Shown: piece by piece, positions 40,426-42,688 of the stretch | How positions within the stretch are numbered: position 1 is the stretch's first letter | Layout of the letters: every line of letters starts with the position of its first letter | Assembly: GCA_046328575.1 (NCBI GenBank) | Contig: JAXLWI010000036.1 | Coordinates: 1-42,688 of the forward strand | Direction of reading: 5' to 3' | DNA: 42,688 nucleotides | Origin: JAGOBP01 sp046328575 | GTDB taxonomy: Bacteria > Chloroflexota > Anaerolineae > Fen-1058 | Position numbers and translations under genes: made by a program | The notes under the pieces: generated by a model | The model's input: only the letters and a program-made list of their open reading frames with translations | The model's database searches: none | Told to the model about the DNA's origin: nothing

Positions 40426-40428
40426 AAA

Positions 40429-41409
40429 ATGCAAACTTATCTTCACGGCCGAGACCTGATCGGCGACCTCGATTTCTCGAAGGAAGAAGTCGAAACCGTC
40501 ATGGATGTGGCGTTCGATCTGAAGCGCAAGCGCGCGCTGAACGAACCCCACGCGTATCTCCGCGACAAGGTGCTGGCGATGCTGTTCTTCTTCAGCAGCA
40601 CGCGCACGCGCGGCTCGTTTGAAGCTGGTATGGCCCAACTGGGCGGGCACGGCGCTTTCATCGATTCCAATACAACGCAGATTTCGCATGGCGACACCCC
40701 CAAGGAAATCGGCGAGATTTTTGGCCGCTATTTCGACGGCATCGCCATCCGCCACTGCGATTGGAAAGAGGGCAATCAGTACCTCAACGATGTGGCCAAG
40801 GCCAGCCGCGTGCCAGTGCTGAACATGCAGTGCGACATCTATCACCCCTTCCAGTGCCTCGCCGACCTGATGACGATCTGGGAGAAGAAGGGCCGCGATC
40901 TGCGCCGCAAGAAGATCGTCGTGTCGTGGGCTTATGCCGAATCGTATCTCAAGCCGATCTCAGTGCCGCAATCGCTGATTTTGCAGATGCCGCGCTTCGG
41001 CCTCGACGTGACGCTGGCCTATCCGCCCGGCTTCGAACTGATGCCCGACATCGTGGGGCAGGCGCAAGAGCAGGCCAAGAAGTACGGTACGGGCTTCGAG
41101 ATCACCAACAGCATGGAAGAAGGCTTCAAGGACGCCGACATCGTCTATGCCAAGTCATGGGGTCCGCTGCTGACCACTGCCGACAAGGCCGAGGGCAAAC
41201 GCCTGCAAGACTCGTTTAAGAGCTGGATCACCGACGAGCGCAAGATGGCAATGGCCAAGGCCGACGCGATCTACATGCACCCGCTGCCTGCTGATCGCAA
41301 CATCGAAGTGACTGACGCTGTCATCGACGGCCCGAACTCGGTCGTTTACGACGAAGCTGAAAATCGCCTGCACGCGCAGAAGGCCGTCATGGCCCTGACG
41401 ATGGGTTAG
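40429..41409 (+). CDS. ygeW: YgeW-like knotted carbamoyltransferase
   Basis: 326 residues. Carbamoyl-phosphate motifs are FFSSTRTRGSFE, IRHCDW, and the YgeW-type MQCDIYHPFQCLADL. Strong YgeW signatures follow: KKIVVSWAYAESYLKPISVP and QSLILQMPRFGLDVTLAYPP, then SMEEGFKDADIVYAKSWGP and MHPLPAD. YAKSW and the SVPQ loop are characteristic of the trefoil-knotted YgeW group. It is shorter than the ~396-residue E. coli protein, which has extra residues at both ends. The acceptor in vivo is thought to be a ureido/amino derivative of propionate in purine breakdown. It probably passes carbamoyl phosphate to the carbamate kinase encoded 9 bases downstream. Confidence 0.85.
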   Translation: MQTYLHGRDLIGDLDFSKEEVETVMDVAFDLKRKRALNEPHAYLRDKVLAMLFFFSSTRTRGSFEAGMAQLGGHGAFIDSNTTQISHGDTPKEIGEIFGRYFDGIAIRHCDWKEGNQYLNDVAKASRVPVLNMQCDIYHPFQCLADLMTIWEKKGRDLRRKKIVVSWAYAESYLKPISVPQSLILQMPRFGLDVTLAYPPGFELMPDIVGQAQEQAKKYGTGFEITNSMEEGFKDADIVYAKSWGPLLTTADKAEGKRLQDSFKSWITDERKMAMAKADAIYMHPLPADRNIEVTDAVIDGPNSVVYDEAENRLHAQKAVMALTMG

Positions 41410-41418
41410 GAGAAGAAC

Positions 41419-42375
41419 ATGGCCCCCTCCTCCAACAAAGTCGCCGTCGTCGCCGTGGGCGGTAATGCGCTCATTTCCGACAAGCAACACGAAGATGTCG
41501 CGTCACAGATTCACGCCGTCGAAGAGACCTGCAAGCACATCGCAGACATGATTGCGCAGGGCTGGAACGTCGTCGTCACGCACGGCAACGGCCCGCAGGT
41601 CGGTTTCATTCTGCGCCGCAACGAATTGGCTTATCCTGAAGTCCACTCGACCCCACTCGACGTGATCGGCGCGGATACGCAAGGTGCGATCGGGTACATG
41701 ATCGCCCGCGCGCTAGACAATGAATTCAAGAAGCGCGGTATCAAGCGCGATGTCGCCGCGGTGGTGACGCAGGTGCTGGTCGATCGGAATGATCCCGGCT
41801 TCAAGAATCCCACCAAAGGCATCGGCGGTTTCACAACGCAAGAGAAGGCCGAGATCTTCAAGAAGGAAGGCTGGATCGTCAAGGAAGATGCCGGTCGCGG
41901 CTGGCGACGTATGATCGCTTCGCCGATCCCGCTCAAGATCGTGGAATTCAACGCGATCAAGAACCTGATCGACAACGGCTTCATCCTCGTTGGCGTGGGC
42001 GGCGGCGGCATTCCCGTCATCGAAGATGAGAACGGTCAGTTGCAGGGCGTGTTCGCCGTGATCGACAAAGATCGTGCGAGCAGCTTGCTGGCGGCTGAAC
42101 TGAAGGCCGATCTGCTACTGATCTCGACCGCCGTTGAAAAGGTTGCGTTGAACTTCAACAAACCGGATCAAAAGAATCTCGATCGGTTGACGCTGGCCGA
42201 AGCGAAACAATACTATAAAGAGGGGCACTTCCTATCGGGCAGTATGGGGCCGAAGATCGAGGCCATCATCGCCTTCTTGGAAGCCAATCCCAACGGCCAG
42301 GGCTTGATCACCGATCCAGCGCACATTGTCGACGCGCTGAACGGCCAGACCGGCACGTGGATTACGCAGAACTAA
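41419..42375 (+). CDS. arcC: Carbamate kinase
   Basis: 318 residues, the normal length. Motifs are AVVAVGGNALI, VVTHGNGPQVGFILRRNE, HSTPLDVIGADTQGAIGYMI, RGWRRMIASPIPLKIVEFNA, ILVGVGGGGIPVI, the kinase lysine/aspartate region AVIDKDRASSLLAAEL, and GSMGPKIEA near the end. It transfers phosphate from carbamoyl phosphate to ADP, giving ATP, CO2 and ammonia in catabolic pathways. GGAGAAGAAC precedes the ATG and the gap to the YgeW-like gene is 9 bases, so the two are in one operon. It is the energy-conserving step of the cluster. Confidence 0.96.
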   Translation: MAPSSNKVAVVAVGGNALISDKQHEDVASQIHAVEETCKHIADMIAQGWNVVVTHGNGPQVGFILRRNELAYPEVHSTPLDVIGADTQGAIGYMIARALDNEFKKRGIKRDVAAVVTQVLVDRNDPGFKNPTKGIGGFTTQEKAEIFKKEGWIVKEDAGRGWRRMIASPIPLKIVEFNAIKNLIDNGFILVGVGGGGIPVIEDENGQLQGVFAVIDKDRASSLLAAELKADLLLISTAVEKVALNFNKPDQKNLDRLTLAEAKQYYKEGHFLSGSMGPKIEAIIAFLEANPNGQGLITDPAHIVDALNGQTGTWITQN

Positions 42376-42376
42376 C

Positions 42377-42416
42377 GAGTAACGAGTAATGAGTAATTAC
42401 TCGTTACTCATTACTC
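42377..42416. repeat. Period-7 GAGTAAY hairpin after carbamate kinase
   Basis: GAGTAAC, GAGTAAT and GAGTAAT are followed by the near-mirror units TACTCGT, TACTCAT, TACTC, giving a long imperfect hairpin centred on GAGTAATTACTC (42391-42402). CTTTCT follows. It can act as a weak terminator or processing site within the operon. Confidence 0.7.
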
Positions 42417-42438
42417 TTTCTCCCACAAGGACATTGAT

Positions 42439-42688
42439 ATGATTGACCTAACCATTCAACCCGATCGCCGCAAGCGGGCGATCCAGCGCGCGCGCGAGCG
42501 CAACATCATCATCCCCACCTACAAGCAGATGAAGAATCCGGCGTTGATTCCCGACAAGGTCAAAGCCGGTTTGAAGGGCGTCGGCCTGTGGGATGTGAAC
42601 CCGTTGAACCTGTTCCGCATCAACTGGCACAATGAACCCGTCGCCAGCGGCGGCGCGTTTGGCGGCGTGAATTACCTGGAATTTCCGC
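42439..42688 (+). CDS. N-terminus of a PLP-dependent enzyme, possibly a diaminopropionate-lyase-like protein (3' end outside window)
   Basis: The ATG at 42439 has AAGGA upstream, and 83 complete codons lie in the window. The segment IIIPTYKQMKNPALIPDKVK, then GLWDVNPLNLFRINWHNEP and GGAFGGVNYLEF, resembles the N-terminus of a group of fold-type II PLP enzymes (cysteine synthase-like), recognised from memory. The PLP lysine would lie just past the edge. In E. coli the corresponding position in the purine-degradation cluster is held by YgeX, a fold-type II diaminopropionate ammonia-lyase, so an ammonia-lyase is plausible. The assignment rests on a short N-terminal piece. Confidence 0.55.
   Translation, partial: MIDLTIQPDRRKRAIQRARERNIIIPTYKQMKNPALIPDKVKAGLKGVGLWDVNPLNLFRINWHNEPVASGGAFGGVNYLEFP

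Overview
The window looks like chromosomal DNA of a high-GC bacterium, most likely a member of the Chloroflexota (Anaerolineae or a relative). This is inferred from the gene mix: an archaeal/eukaryotic-style prolyl-tRNA synthetase, an archaeal-type TctA permease, a one-layer sortase, a NarL/DegS-type histidine kinase with a multi-helix sensor, and a YgeY/YgeW/carbamate-kinase cluster. No rRNA gene is present to settle the taxonomy. There is no prophage, CRISPR array or transposase gene. The palindrome CGATCG is strikingly frequent, and many gene junctions carry degenerate repeats with a period of 7 or 8 bases.

Layout. 1-4280 (minus strand): a probable light-controlled operon. It encodes a CarH/LitR-type B12 photoreceptor repressor, a TIGR01777-type nucleotide-sugar epimerase-like protein, a 35-residue amphipathic peptide, an SRPBCC protein and, behind a terminator, a carotenoid-desaturase-like flavoprotein that runs off the left edge. 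4297-8041: an ATP-grasp ligase, a REP/MITE-like repeat, an esterase, and a divergent alpha/beta-hydrolase plus TetR pair with a clear operator. 8052-16495 (minus): envelope and exported proteins, namely a secreted lamin-tail/phospholipase-D protein, a DUF457 membrane protein, a TctA permease, a membrane-anchored string of six OB folds, and a winged-helix-like protein. 16611-29752 (minus): mostly housekeeping genes, htpG, rarA, a histidine phosphatase, an M1 lipoprotein peptidase, a zinc-ribbon protein, aceK, proS, a LOG-type protein, a ParB-like protein with an internal duplication, a metallophosphoesterase, a NUDIX hydrolase and a MazG-like hydrolase.

29761-36596: overlapping divergent promoters serve a tRNA-Val(CAC) gene and a structured leader or small RNA. 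Then come an orphan histidine kinase coupled to a membrane protein, a small tail-anchored protein, a class D/E-like sortase, a methyltransferase and MurJ.

36650-42688 (plus strand): a catabolic cluster of a YgeY-like M20 hydrolase, a GntR/UTRA regulator, an ATCase-like carbamoyltransferase, an inserted four-helix-bundle gene, a YgeW-like carbamoyltransferase, carbamate kinase and the start of a PLP-dependent enzyme. The ygeY and GntR promoters share one operator, placed identically relative to the -10 box. By analogy with the ygeX/ygeY/ygeW/carbamate-kinase genes of bacterial anaerobic purine breakdown, the cluster may take ureido compounds to carbamoyl phosphate and then ATP. Having two different carbamoyltransferases is the unusual part.
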